Part shown: positions 1-12,781 of the stretch, in pieces
Layout of the letters: every line of letters starts with the position of its first letter
Numbering within the stretch: the first letter of the stretch is position 1
Assembly (NCBI GenBank): GCA_031255095.1
Contig: JAIRTE010000020.1
Location: forward strand, 1-60,574
Source of the DNA: Mycoplasmataceae bacterium
GTDB taxonomy: Bacteria; Bacillota_I; Bacilli_A; Mycoplasmatales; Mycoplasmoidaceae
Direction of reading: 5' to 3'
Length of the DNA: 60,574 nucleotides
Made by a program: the position numbers and the translations under genes
The notes under the pieces: model-generated
Seen by the model: only the letters and a program-made list of their open reading frames with translations
Told to the model about the DNA's origin: nothing
Database searches by the model: none

Positions 1-1
1 A

Positions 2-1678
2 GAAATATCTAAAATGATTTCACTAAATTACAATAATTTAAATCTTTCAGAATTGAATATTGAAATTAATGGTGATTCAATTAAATTAACACCTAAAACT
101 AATTCTGTTTATGTGTTGACAAGTGGTAGTGCAATAGATGCAGAACCAAATTTAGTTGATGTTGCCCAAATTGTAGTAGTTAGTGGTAATACTACTTTAA
201 ATCCCAATGAAACTGTCACATTAAAATTACAGCATAGGAATGTAGATGTTGAAGACACTGGTGGTAATGGAGCTTTTACTAATATAAAATGAAAAATTAA
301 CAATAAAGGTGTAGATGCTAGCGGTAAAGCTTTTGATATACTAATAGAACTTTCGAAAAGTGATGAAAAATGATATGTAGTTAAATATGATGGTAATAAA
401 GCAACATATGGGGATAACCCTATTTATCCTAATCTAATAGGAAATGGATCTACAATTCAAAATGCTGCTAATGATACTCGTTATTGATATAAATTTTATA
501 ATAATCAATTAGAAATAGAATATAAATATGCTGTACCACTTCTCACTGGTAGATATGATAGAGACAAAGGGGGAGCAGAATATTCTGTAAACGTCGCTGA
601 ATATGACATTACATCAAATGACGATACAAAATTTTTCCTACCTATGATGCTTAACATAACTGCAGAATATCAAGTTAATGATGAAAAGTTATTGGATACA
701 ACAACAAGTCCATTACCATTGTCTTCAGAAAATTGGGAAACATTAAAATATAATGCTATGTGTGATATTAAATTAGATGGTATAGGAGGAGATGCATATG
801 TGAATACTTCTGAGCACACATGTTCTCTTGATAATGTAAGTGTTCATAATGGGATCAGTAAATATTTCGGATCTTATTTAAAAGTGCTAAAAGAAAGTTT
901 CTATGGCAAAGATAAGAAGGATTATATGATTACCGATGATGGCAAACTTGTGAGTTCAAATAAACATTATACCTATGTTGATGAAATTAAAAATGATGAT
1001 TATATGTTCCCCATGCCAATTAAGCCAAAAGAGGAAAATGAACCTATTCCAAATAATATAAGTGTTCAACCTAAAAAATCTTTTACACTTTATTATCCTA
1101 CAAAAAAAACACGTAAAATAAAAATCATTCTTCAAGCACCAGATAACGATAATGACAGAGTTAATGCTTGCTTAGATAGTAGTAACGATATTATGATTGG
1201 TAATATAAAATTAGAACAAGCATTTGAAACAAAAGTAGATAGCATAGTTGACCATTTAGGTGCCGCTGGTGGTAATGAATTCTGAGATGACTTTAATATA
1301 CAAAATGATTTAATTATTCCACTAAAATGTTATGAAAAAGAGCAACCTTATTTTGATTTTGATAATATTGATGGAAAACTTAAAAAATCATATAAAAATG
1401 GAAGTAATGATAAACTTGATTTTTTGGGCATCACACCTGTTTTATTAGATAGCGATACCGACGGTCAAAATAAGAATAAAGTATTGTGTTATGATGGAGA
1501 TGACTTAAGCTACTATAGCGACCAAAATTCTAAATATGCTAAAAGCTCTTTTAAAGTTCAGTATGTATATGTTTTTGGTGTAGCATATTATCATAATTAT
1601 ATACCTAATCCTAATAATGACAACATTGCCCATAATGAAGGTTTCCAATATCTTCACTTCCCAAATTATTTTGCTTAA
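2..1678 (+). CDS. Large surface protein, C-terminal part (5' end outside window)
   Basis: The frame is open from the first bases of the window to the TAA at 1676-1678, reading several TGA codons as Trp, so this is the last ~558 residues of a longer protein. The composition is Asn/Asp/Ser/Thr-rich, beta-prone and low in charge clusters, like the giant secreted proteins at 30772-39853. The C-terminus (aromatic, tyrosine-rich stretch, then LHFPNYFA) resembles the end of the 30772 gene (aromatic stretch, then FSYIPNYTS), so I take the two as paralogs. No membrane segment is visible in this part; export would depend on the missing N-terminus. The ATG at position 14 is probably internal. Function is unknown; a surface or adhesin-like role is inference from composition and paralogy. 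Confidence 0.8.
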
Positions 1679-1696
1679 TAAATATTAGACCTGTTA

Positions 1697-4600
1697 TTAC
1701 CCAATCAATCCCAAAATCTCTTTAATAATAGCATTTTTTCTATCTAGTCTATATCATTCTAAAGAATCAATACGATAGAACTTTCATCCTCTGCTTTCTA
1801 GATAATGTTGTCTATAGTAATCATTTTCTTTAGCTGAAAGATCTAAATTTTTATAATGATAATCATCATATTCTATTGCTAATACATATTCATTAGTCTT
1901 TCTATTCTTGATTGCTAAATTAATGTTATAACCACTTTGTTCTAGTTGTGGAATAACTTCATATTCTACTTCATTAATTTGTGATTTTAATAAACTAATT
2001 ACTTCAGATTCAAATACTGTATCAATTTTTTCTTGGATTTTATCCAATATATTTGGATTCTTATTTTCCAAATATTTATGGAAAAGTGTTTTAATAGCAT
2101 CAGAATCTAATTTATTTTGTTGTAATATTTCCACATATTTAATAAAATCACTAAATATAGCAACACCTTTAGGTAATACTTCTTTTTTAGAATTTAAAAG
2201 CATTGATGAGTGGAAAGATTTAAAGATATACATCTTTTCTCTAGAACGAGAAATAATAACATTAATTCTATTCTCTCCTCCAGCAGTGCTAACCGGACCA
2301 AAGAAAGAGTTGAAAACACCTTTCTTGTTTTTAGCATAAGTTGTTGAAATAATAATAATATCTCTTTCATCTCCTTGTACATTTTCTAAGTTTTTAACAA
2401 ACAAAGAATCATCATCTCCATTTTCTTTAACTCTTTCTAATTCTTTCTTTAATAAAATATTATCACTTTTCATAATCATTTTCTCAATTAACATTTTTTG
2501 TTTAATGTTAAATGTAACAATACCAATTGATCCATGTTTTGGATCAGCTACTATTTCCTCAAGTTTTTCAAAAACTTTTGCAGCTTCAGCATTATTAATA
2601 CCATCTTCTCATAAACCCTTTTCCACTTCAATTACTTCTATTCCTACCTTTTTTTCTGTTGGAGAATTGGCAACTACTAAATTACCATCATAGAAACAAA
2701 TATTAGAAAATTCAATTAATTCTCTTTTAGTTGAACGGTAGTGGTAATTTAACATAATATTCTTAAATTTCTTTTCAATGTATTCTAATAAAGAATTACT
2801 ATCTTGTAATTCTGATAAACCAGTAGAAATATAACTTTGATCATTTTCATCATACAAATCTTCGTATTCTTCTTTTAGTTTACCTTGTCACATAGAAGAA
2901 GGTTGCAATTGTTGTTTGTCCCCTGAAATAACTGCTGTTTTTGATAAAAAGATCAATGGAATTGATCTTTCTATTGTAACCTGTGACGCTTCATCAAAGA
3001 TAACATAATCAAATTTACTATTCTTATATAGTGTTGCGGCAGTATTGGGATTAGTAATGACAATTGGAAATGCATGGAATAATGCATTTGGATAACGTTT
3101 AATTACTCAATCCAAATTTCTTTTTAATTTATTATTAGCATGATTAATTAAATCAGAAAATTCTTTCATTAATCCTTCTTCATTCTCCAAAGCTTTTTTT
3201 AAATTAGCATTGCATCGAGCATATATTGTTTCAATATCTGCAATGACTTTCTTGCTTAATAAAGTTTTTATTTCCTTTTTAATTTCCTCAGGTTTGAAAT
3301 TAAAAACTTGTTGGTTTTTGTGTTCAAATTTTAAATATTTTTGATAATCTAAAATATCATTGTAATTGAAATTAGTGATATTGTATGTGGCAATGAATTT
3401 ATTTAATTCTAAAGTAATTAAATTATCGATTGCATTATAGAATAATTCAAATTTTTTAAAATCAAATGTTTTAATTTTGGATAGGTTGATAGCAATTTTA
3501 TGTAATATAAAATCATGGACATTTGGATTTGCTTTAATGAATTTTTTATTCGCATGTTTATTAAAAAAGCTATAATTTTTTTTAGTTTTGTCTTTTCGGT
3601 AATAAAAAATTAATTCATCCATATGTGAAGGATTAAATTTTGTTTCATTAAAATGATTAGCTAATTTCGTAATTTTTTCTATTTCTTGCAAATTAATTTT
3701 ATTAGTATTAAATAGTGTTGCATAAAAATCATAATATGTTTTTTGTTCAATAAAATCATTAATGTATTCTCAAAACTGATTTTCTTCAATAAATTTTGGT
3801 AAATTTTTAACAGCTTCATTTCATTTTTTGAATGTTTCAAATCTATCTTTTGATTTTTGTAAAAATTTTATTTGTTGAACAGTATTTTTGTTACACTTAA
3901 ATTCATTATATGAATTAAGTATTTCAAAATTTTTATCAATACTTTCTCGTATTTCATCTGCTCTTGGTTTTAAATTAATGTCATTTAATATAGTTTTTAC
4001 TTTAGAATAGAATAAATCCTTATCTGCAGTACCTTGCAGATTAAAAAGCATAATTGAAAATTTACTTAAAATATTTAATCTTTTTTCAATTACTTCAGCG
4101 GCAGTAAATTTTTCACTTATAAATAATACCCTTTTACCTTTATAAATAGCATTTGCTATGATGTTAGCAATAACTTGAGATTTACCTGTACCAGGTGGTC
4201 CTTGAATAACTGTATCATCATTCAATGATTTTTTAATTGCTAATTTTTGTGAAAAATCCAAATCAGTAATTTGTTTGATTTCTGATTCTAAGAAATCTTT
4301 ATCATCATTGTTTAATTCAATTGAAAACTTTTCATCAAGTTTTTTATAAAATTCAATTGCATTTTCGTCTTTGATCATTTCATTATACATTTCTATTAAT
4401 GATGCATTTTCACAACTAAATATTCCTAAACAACAAAAATCATCAAATTTCTCACAATAACTATCATCAAAAGATTTTAATAAATCTTCTTTACCAATTT
4501 TTTCATTTAAAAATTGACTAATAGTTGTCTTTTTAAATATTGTCTCAATTTGATCCTCTTCTGCATTATCAAAATTGATACCAATTTTTTTACACAAAAC

Positions 4601-5173
4601 TTTTACAAATGTATCAAAGTCATCACTAGGATACTGTGGAATATCAATATCAAATATATCGATGTTTTTCTTGTTTATAACTGCTAAACGAGAAAACAAT
4701 ACGTAATTGATTGTTGGTTTAATGATATCACAATCTGTTTGTAAGGAAATTTCAAAAGTAATGTTATCCACTTGTTTAACATTAATTTTTCAAAGAAATA
4801 GTGGTGAACGGAAAATATTTGAAACTTCTTTAGAAGTTTTATCACAATTACCAGTAATATATGGATAACCTAAGAACAGGTTATCAACACCAGTCTCCTT
4901 TGTTTTCTTTTCGTTGGTCTTTAAAATCGCTTTAAGTTTATTAACCTCTTTTGTTAACAATTCATTATTAGCACTAAGCTTAATAATTACTTTTTCACCA
5001 TTGAATAACTTTTTCTTATTGTTATCAATACTTAAAATATTGTAAAAATCCATTACAATAGAAGATTTTTCATTAAATCTTGTATAAAAACTTTGTGATA
5101 ATGTTTCTTTAAGGATTAATTTACGTTGCAATCCACGTAAATGTTTAATAACATCATTTTTATTTAAACTCAT
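1697..5173 (-). CDS. DUF4011-helicase-Vsr protein (Hhe-like, superfamily I helicase with nuclease domain)
   Basis: This is one 1158-residue frame once TGA is read as Trp. Residues ~60-150 carry a DUF4011-like segment (ETGVDNLFLGYPYI, then SPLFLWKI). A superfamily I helicase core follows: Walker A GPPGTGKS near residue 325, Walker B/motif II FDEASQV near 727 with ISGDKQQLQPS just after, motif V VQGDERDIIIIS and motif VI ENRINVIISRSREK. The last ~100 residues look like a Vsr/MTES_1575 restriction-endonuclease fold (VLAIEYDDYHY, then GWKFYRIDSLEWY). The same domain order is known for the single-gene anti-phage candidate Hhe (DUF4011-helicase-Vsr). ATP-driven nucleic-acid unwinding with DNA cleavage is therefore the likely activity; a defence role is inference. 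It starts at ATG 5173, ends 18 bp from the opposing surface-protein gene, and shows no break. Confidence 0.9.
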
Positions 5174-5318
5174 AACTTAATTATGTCATATAAGAGAAAA
5201 GAAGAGGACAACATTAAATTAATTTTTGCAATTCCATTACATTTTGAGCATAAAATTTCTTCAAAACTATAAGCTTTCTTTCTTAATATTATTTTTTTAA
5301 TAAAAAAATATAGAACCC

Positions 5319-5903
5319 TTAAGTTGAAGGAGTAACTTTAGCATTTATAAAAGCAAAAGATTGAACATTTAGTGTGCTCGTGCTGAACTTAATTACCATA
5401 TTGATTTTAGAATCATTAATTGAATAACTAATTTTCGGATGCATTTCAATACCATTTAAATTTTTATATACAATTCTAAAATGTTCAATATTCTTTAAAC
5501 TAAACTGATTAGTATCATATTTGAATAATTTATTTCCACGGATCAATTGACATTCATTATTCCCAAAATTAATTTCAAAATGAGGATTAGAATTAGTACA
5601 AACAATTTCATTGGCAATAGAGGCCACTATGTCTCAATATAAAAAAGCAGACAAATTAGATTCCTTATTTATATTTGCATAAACTTCATCTGCGGTCATA
5701 AAACTATCAGTTTGATCCCATAAATGCAATTTAGCTATAATTAATATTTGTTTTGCATCATTAACAGATTCACAATCAATAGCATATGTTGTTTCACCTA
5801 ATGAAGCATACTTTGTTTCATTTTTTGAACAACTAGTTAATGTCAATGCTACTCCACCTAAACATGCCAATGGGAGAAAAAATAATAACTTAATAGCTTT
5901 CAC
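5319..5903 (-). CDS. Putative lipoprotein
   Basis: The protein has 194 residues with a lipoprotein signal: basic MKAIK, a hydrophobic stretch, then the lipobox LTLTSC with Cys25 as the lipidation site. It should be exported and anchored to the outer face of the single membrane. The rest is Asn/Ser-rich with no family I recognise. The start codon is GTG at 5903 and overlaps the TAG stop of rpsT, so translation is probably coupled to the ribosomal gene. An in-frame TGA at 5634-5636 is Trp. A surface lipoprotein in an rpsT operon is unusual, but the overlap is clear in the sequence. Confidence 0.8.
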
Positions 5904-6166
5904 TACTTAACTTCAGCTGTAGTAGCATTAGATTTATTTAAGAATAAAGACATTCTTTGTTTAATGTTTTTTGCCTTGTTAGCTTTAATAATGTTTTTAG
6001 AAGCCAAAGAATCAGCTTTTTTATAAACAACAGCTAAACCCTCTTTAGTAGGGTTAGCTTTAAATTTTTTAATTTCAGTTTTCAATGCAGATTTAAAAGA
6101 TTTGTTAAAAACTCTTCTTTTATCATTTTTACGAATTGATTTAATGTTAGACTTAATATTAGCCAT
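5903..6166 (-). CDS. rpsT: 30S ribosomal protein S20
   Basis: This 87-residue, very basic protein has the S20 signature: the N-terminus MANIKSNIKSIRKND, the KSALKTEIKKF region and the C-terminal KNIIKANKAKNIKQRMS helix. S20 binds 16S rRNA early in small-subunit assembly. The length equals the family norm. A TATAAT box lies on the minus strand at 6183-6178, 11 bases before the ATG, so it may have its own promoter although the glycosyltransferase gene ends only 17 bp upstream. Its TAG stop overlaps the GTG start of the following lipoprotein gene. Confidence 0.97.
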   Translation of the reverse strand: MANIKSNIKSIRKNDKRRVFNKSFKSALKTEIKKFKANPTKEGLAVVYKKADSLASKNIIKANKAKNIKQRMSLFLNKSNATTAEVK

Positions 6167-6183
6167 ATATTAATATTATTATA

Positions 6184-7272
6184 TTATTTATCAGTGTTTA
6201 ATACTATTTTCTCATCATTTTTTCTAATTTTCTCACATTTTTTAATTAAACCTAAAAAACCTTTTGCAGAAGCATAAAAGGCAATTTTATGCAAAATATC
6301 AAGCTGATAAACATTGAAATTGCGTAAGAAAAAGAATCACTTACGGTGATATAATTTCTTAACTATATAATTCTTTTTATAGTGTTTTTTAAGTTTGTTA
6401 TTAAAAGCATTTTTAATTCTTAACTTTTTTAGTACTGGTTGGCCATTATTTAAGAATATAACTGCATGGTATAAATAAATTATTTCTTTTAATAATTTAA
6501 CTAAAATTACGTTTCTTTTTCTATTTTCCTGTTTAATCTTTTGGTTACACATTTCTAAAATAACAGTTTGTAATTTTTCAAGATTTTTTATTAATACAGG
6601 TAAACTCATAGATTGTTCATGCACACCTCATATATATTTGTATAAGTAAAAATCAGAAGGCATAATAGCAATATTATTAGAAGCTTCTATTGCTCTAAAA
6701 ATTAAAATGTTATCAGTATAAGGTGTATTGTATAGCAATGGAAAACAATTAATAACAAAATCTTTTCTAAATGTGAAACTATGCATTGTTGGTAGTGTAG
6801 AAATGTGATATTCATCAAAATTGGTAATTTTGATAATATTATTCTTTTTACCAATTTTCTTTGAAAATCAAAATTCGTCTCCTAAATAACAAGAAGTATT
6901 AGTAATAAATATATCAATATCTTTTTCAGCATAATTTTTTAATACTAAAATGTATTTAACAAATGTTTCAGTGTCAAATTGATCATCACTGTCTAATATT
7001 TTAACATATAGTGAATTAGCTAGTTTAAAACCAGTTTCCACTGCCCCACCCCAATTTAAATTTTGTTCATGGCGATGAATAGAAATATTATTATGCTGTG
7101 CTAAATAATCTCTTATTTCAGGTTCTAAAGGTATTGGTGATAAATCATCAATAATGATCACATCAAATAGATCACTATATTTATAGTCTAATGTTTCTAA
7201 AGCATTTTTAATAAATGCATGTGAATTATACGCAGGTATGATTACTGATAATATTTTTTTAGTTGGTTCCAT
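6184..7272 (-). CDS. Family 2 glycosyltransferase
   Basis: This 362-residue protein has a GT-A fold N-terminus: the strand LSVIIPAYN near residue 10, the acidic loop IIDDLSP and the metal-binding motif KILDSDDQFD near residue 85. It should transfer a sugar from a nucleotide-sugar to a membrane lipid or surface acceptor at the inner face of the membrane. The C-terminal half is helical and very basic, and I see no clear transmembrane helix. TGA codons at 6337 and elsewhere are Trp. It is the first gene of the minus-strand group with rpsT and the lipoprotein. A TATAAT box at 7330-7325 can serve it, with a leader of about 50 bases. The acceptor cannot be read from the sequence. Confidence 0.88.
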
Positions 7273-7324
7273 TAGAATAATTTTTTATTTATAAATAAAA
7301 AAAACATTTTTAAACTTTAATTTA

Positions 7325-7341
7325 ATTATATGTGTTATAAT
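7325..7341. promoter_or_regulatory. Divergent promoter pair
   Basis: A TATAAT box on the minus strand (7330-7325) faces the glycosyltransferase gene, and a plus-strand TATAAT (7336-7341) ends 8 bases before the ATG of the HAD gene at 7350. The plus-strand box is so close that its transcript would start at or next to the ATG. Confidence 0.6.
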
Positions 7342-7349
7342 ATTTACAT

Positions 7350-7886
7350 ATGGCAACTATTAAACAACCGTTGATTGTTGAAGAAAAGGAAAAACATGAC
7401 CTTATCATTAAGGCAATAAAATCTTCTAATACTCATGGACATAAACACCGTTTATTCTTAGATGTTGATGGTACTTTAGTAGCAATGAAATTTAATCCTA
7501 ATTGGAAAGATGCTAAACACTGGTGAGATCATGAAAATGAAACTACTCGTCAAAGAACTGATTTTTGTCACTGATTAAATTCAGTTTATAAAGTATTAGA
7601 TTACAATTGTGAAGTATATGTTTTAACTAACTATACTTTAGAAGAAGAAAAAGCTGAAAAAGTTAGATGAATTGATGATAACTTAAAATGTAAACATACA
7701 TTAATCTTGAATAAAGAAGGTATTTCTAAAGCTTTATATGTACAAGGTCCAAATGATATTTTAGTTGATGATACATTTAGAAACTTAATTGAATGAGATG
7801 CTGCTGGTGGTACACAATTTGCATCTCAATGAGTAATGTGTGAAAAAGGTAGAAGAGAATTAATGGAAAAAATTATTAAGGAATAG
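7350..7886 (+). CDS. HAD-family phosphatase (5'(3')-deoxyribonucleotidase-like)
   Basis: The 178-residue protein has all the HAD motifs: LFLDVDGTL (motif I, nucleophile Asp followed by the acid Asp), VLTNYT (motif II), Lys in LNKEGISK (motif III) and ILVDDTFRN (motif IV, paired Asp). Overall size and the WDHENETTRQR cap region recall the NT5C-type deoxyribonucleotidases found in Firmicutes, which dephosphorylate dNMPs. Substrate assignment is by resemblance only. The gene carries many in-frame TGA codons, so it is visible only when these are read as Trp. The promoter is the TATAAT at 7336-7341, which predicts a leaderless message. Confidence 0.8.
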
Positions 7887-7937
7887 TAATTTAATTATTA
7901 TTTAGTTGTTTGATAATTTTTCAAATTAATATTTTTA

Positions 7938-9239
7938 ATGCACTTAGAAGAATTAGCAAAAAATGCAGCAGCACACAATAATAAAGATCTAATATTAGAT
8001 CTTATTAATTTGTTAATAGAAAAACCTGATATTTTAAAATTCCCACATGATAATGTTAGTATCACTATTGATCCTGAACAAGAACCATTAGTAGTTTCTA
8101 TTACTAGATTATTAGAAGAAAATATTAAATTCACTTGTAAGAGAATTAATTTAATTAGTGAAACATTAAAAGCAGAATCTGGGATTAATGATTTCATTAA
8201 TGCCTCAATTTATTTAAAAAATATTTATGAAATAATATTTGATAAAGAATATGGTTTAATATGGTCTAAAAGTAATTTAGAGAATAAAATGGTAATTGTT
8301 GATAGTTATGAGACTATTTTATATTCTATGGTGGAAAGAATATGAACAATATTCATTAAAATATTTACTTCTAAAGAAATGGAAGAAAAATATTGTGAAT
8401 ATACCCATGATATATTTAATGATAGTAAAATGTTTGGTATATATGAAATACGATTCTTAGTTAATAATATTTATTTATATAAAATAAATGGTTCAAGTTT
8501 AGAACGCACTTGAAATATATTTCTTAAAGGAGATATATGAAAATGATTAAGTGGTCTAAGGAAAATTAGAAATGAAACAATGCATGCTAATTTTGTCGAT
8601 TTTAAAAAAATTGAAGAAGAAATAAATGCTAAATATAGTCGAGTTGTTTGTTGTTTATGCATTTTAGTTAGTTTAGTTGAAAGATTAGGTAATGTTTTAA
8701 CTAATTCCACCATTGGGTTTGAAAAATTTACTTTATGCGAACCAAAACCAAATGCTGATTTATTAAGTAAAATTGATTCTTGATTAGAAAATAAGGATCA
8801 ATTAAAAATTGATGATTCAAGATATTATTTCTTTGATGAATTTTTTTTAATTTTAAAATCTTTGAATAGAGTTAGAAATGAAAAATATTCTAGGCTTAAT
8901 TATAAACAGGCTTCTGATGCATTAAAATCTTTTTCTGAAAAACATAAAAAAACAATTAGACATGAATCACATAATAATTTTAATTATTATTATTTGGTTG
9001 CTTTTTTAGTGCAAAGGCTAAAAGTAAAAGGTAAAATAACTTTTAGTTCTGGTGCTGATATTTTGAAAGAAATTAGAATGCTAATTACTAATATTTATAT
9101 TAAAAATGAGGAAAAAAATCCTTTTTATATTGCTTTAAAAAAGAACTGATTTGTTGCATATGATGCAATTTTAGCTAAAGTATTACCACCAACACCTACT
9201 GTTGACAATACGAATCAATCTTTAACTGTTAAGGAATAG
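7938..9239 (+). CDS. Hypothetical cytosolic protein with HEPN-like RNxxxH motif
   Basis: This 433-residue, mostly helical protein has no signal peptide and belongs to no family I can name. Residues 211-216 read RNETMH inside the helix-turn LRKIRNETMHANF. That is the spacing of the HEPN RNase motif (R, four residues, H, usually R-N first). A second, diverged half around residues 305-350 (RVRNEKYSR, then TIRHESHNNFNYYYLV) looks like an echo of the same arrangement, so the protein may contain two HEPN-like halves. Four in-frame TGA codons are Trp. It follows the HAD gene by 51 bp on the same strand. The HEPN call rests on a motif only and is tentative. Confidence 0.6.
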
Positions 9240-9333
9240 ATTCAACTTGTCATTGTTTTTCGCCTTCTCAAGGTATGTCATAATGTCCTAAACCTAAATT
9301 ATTTGGCTTAACGGTACAAAAAATTTTTATTAT
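9229..9333 (-). pseudogene. Possible 3' gene remnant
   Basis: On the minus strand a 34-codon open stretch without a start reads like real protein: LGLGHYDIPWEGEKQWQVES, then IP and a stop. It uses two TGA codons as Trp, and its stop overlaps the end of the 433-residue gene. It lies just downstream of the metallophosphoesterase stop, so it could be the broken tail of a duplicated neighbour. The source gene is not in the window. Confidence 0.35.
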
Positions 9334-9375
9334 TTATTAAATAATAGATTTTTTTGTTTCTAAAATTTTTTTCAT

Positions 9376-10152
9376 TTACTTGCTTGTTTTGGATACTGAT
9401 ACCTTACTTTTTGGCTCCAACATTTCCTTATCAAATGTTTTTATTTCAAACAATCATCGAGGTTTGTTATGTTTGTCATTTGGTTCGCCATTAGTTCAAG
9501 TACCAATGACATAACTACCTTTATTCATAAAGAATTGAAATAATACAGGACTACCTGGATTAACAATACATGAATCTTTATCTTCTCTATTTCTTTTAGT
9601 TATTGCAGGACAATGTGTGTGTCCTGAAATAATATAATCAATTTTTTTATCTCCACGAGTCAAGATTCTTGTTTTATTGAACCATCTCTTTTTTAAAATA
9701 TCAATAATATCAGCATCAATATCCCAATCATAATTTTTATAATTGGTTACAGCATCTTTAGCAAAATAATAAGAGTGCATTAACAAAAAACTTTTACCAT
9801 TCAAATAAAAGATTTCATTATCATTCATTAATTCATCAAAGAAATAATGAGGATTAGTTTTTTCCATACGATCATAAAAATGCTCATAATCATCTTTATC
9901 TTTGAAATCTTTTAATGTTTTTTCACCAATATAATGATTTCCTTTAACAAAAATATCAAAATGTTTTTTTGCTTCTTCCATCGTTAAAACTGTTCCATTA
10001 CCAGATTTGTCATTAAAATCACCAGTATGAATAATTAATTCTGGTTTTTCAAGTTTTTTAATGGCTAAAAACTCAGCCATACTTCCGTGCGTGTCACCAA
10101 TAATTAATATCTTATTGTATTTCTTATTTTTTTTATATTTTTTATTAACCAT
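9376..10152 (-). CDS. Metallophosphoesterase (YfcE/MJ0936-type phosphodiesterase)
   Basis: The 258-residue protein shows the metallophosphoesterase motif series: GDTHG (residues ~18-22), HTGDFND, KGNHY, MHSYY and the late SGHTH followed by NPGS. These residues hold the two catalytic metals, and NPGS is typical of the YfcE branch, which hydrolyses phosphodiesters. The natural substrate is unknown. The chain continues past a TGA at 9496-9498 (Trp) for another 40 residues, giving an unusual Trp/Lys/Ser-rich tail compared with the ~160-180 residues usual for YfcE. It begins 45 bp after metG and is probably co-transcribed with it. Confidence 0.9.
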
Positions 10153-10197
10153 TTTATATCCTTATTATAAGACTTACAATAGCAAAAAAGTTAATAA

Positions 10198-11748
<1,551 letters not shown>

Positions 11749-11757
11749 TAACTATAT

Positions 11758-11776
11758 AAGATTATAATATAATCTT
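11758..11776. promoter_or_regulatory. metG promoter inside a perfect palindrome
   Basis: AAGATTAT, a 3-base centre and ATAATCTT form a perfect 8-bp inverted repeat. The minus-strand TATAAT (11766-11761) of metG lies in it. It may be an operator, or fortuitous in such A+T-rich DNA. A run of T follows on the plus strand, so it would also look like a plus-strand terminator, but no plus-strand gene ends here. Confidence 0.4.
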
Positions 11777-11788
11777 TTTTTGCTAGGC

Positions 11789-11908
11789 CTATTTTTTTAT
11801 AGAACCTTGCAAAGATATTATATGTTTTTTATTTCAAATTTCATAATTTCGTATGTACTTTGTTATTTTGAATCATGGTAAAAGCATATATGGTTCTACA
11901 AAAAATAG
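11789..11908. repeat. Imperfect inverted repeat, 17-18 bp arms
   Basis: The left arm at 11789-11806 ends in TAGAACC and the right arm at 11892-11908 begins GGTTCTA. The arms match over about 16 positions, with an A+T-rich loop of about 85 bp. The stretch between metG and the next lipoprotein gene (11749-12029) otherwise holds no gene I can see. The repeat could be a structured leader of metG or the trace of an insertion. Confidence 0.45.
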
Positions 11909-12029
11909 ACTAACTTACTAATTTATATTTCGTTTTGTGTAACTATGATTTAGAAGCACTTTGGTAGTGTAAACAACACATATATTCCAAAATATAAACT
12001 ATATTTGCATTAATATTTATTTTAAGATA

Positions 12030-12773
12030 CTAATTCAAAATCATCCCTTCATATATTCTTTTTATTGATGTTCAATCATTATTACAAATAGAAAAATCAT
12101 CATCATCAGCAAAATGAATGTGATATGTAGAATTAGTATCTTTTCGTATATATCAATTTTCTAAAGTAGATCTTTCCGTAACATCATTCATTGATTCTAC
12201 TAAAGTACCATTAACATCAGCTCATGCCTGCATTGTAGTTTTAAAATTGTTTGTTAGATAATTTGCTTTCGTTATTAGAGTTGTTGTATATAGCTGACTA
12301 TCATTCCAACCAATTGTAGTGGTTATTAAAGTAGCATTATTTTGTGAAAAATTAACCTTTAATGTCGTTGATTTTATGCCACTACCAGATTGTGGTGTAT
12401 CACTGAACTGGTATTGACTAATTTCACTTTGTAGTGAAGATAAAAAAGACTTTATATACAATTTAGGTAAATTTTCATTAAATAAAAGTCCCCTAGTTTT
12501 ATTAGTAGAATATAGTTTTTTATTAGTTGCATCAAGAGCTCAATTTTCGCTATTGCCATTATCTATACCTTCAACACTTGGTTCAATTTTATGAGCTGGA
12601 TCATCTAAAAAACTTTTTAACTTATTAGTGTCATTATGAGATTTACTAAAAGTAAATGATAATGGATCTTCTTGTTTAGCTTCACTTTTACAAGAAGTTA
12701 ATACTGTTGACACAATAGCAACTACACTACCCATTACGAATAATCCTGCAAATAATTTTAAGCTTACCTTCAT
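12030..12773 (-). CDS. Putative lipoprotein with phase-variation-type promoter
   Basis: The 247-residue protein has the signal MKVSLKLF, a hydrophobic core and lipobox VLTSC, so it should be a surface lipoprotein. The mature part is Ser/Thr/Asn-rich with several Trp coded by TGA; no domain is recognised. Its signal peptide resembles that of the 20023 lipoprotein (MKIGLKLF, then ILTSC), which suggests a small paralog family. Upstream, TATAAA (12787-12782) ends 8 bases before the ATG and a run of 16 A lies 14 bp further upstream. This is the layout of promoters switched by homopolymer slippage in other mycoplasmas. The C-terminus ends with a cluster of four Asp. Confidence 0.8.
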
Positions 12774-12781
12774 ACCATCTT

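Noticed and set aside
11749-12029. T-box riboswitch or SRP/RNase P RNA upstream of metG
   Set aside because: None of the conserved core sequences of these RNAs is visible; only A+T-rich inverted repeats are.
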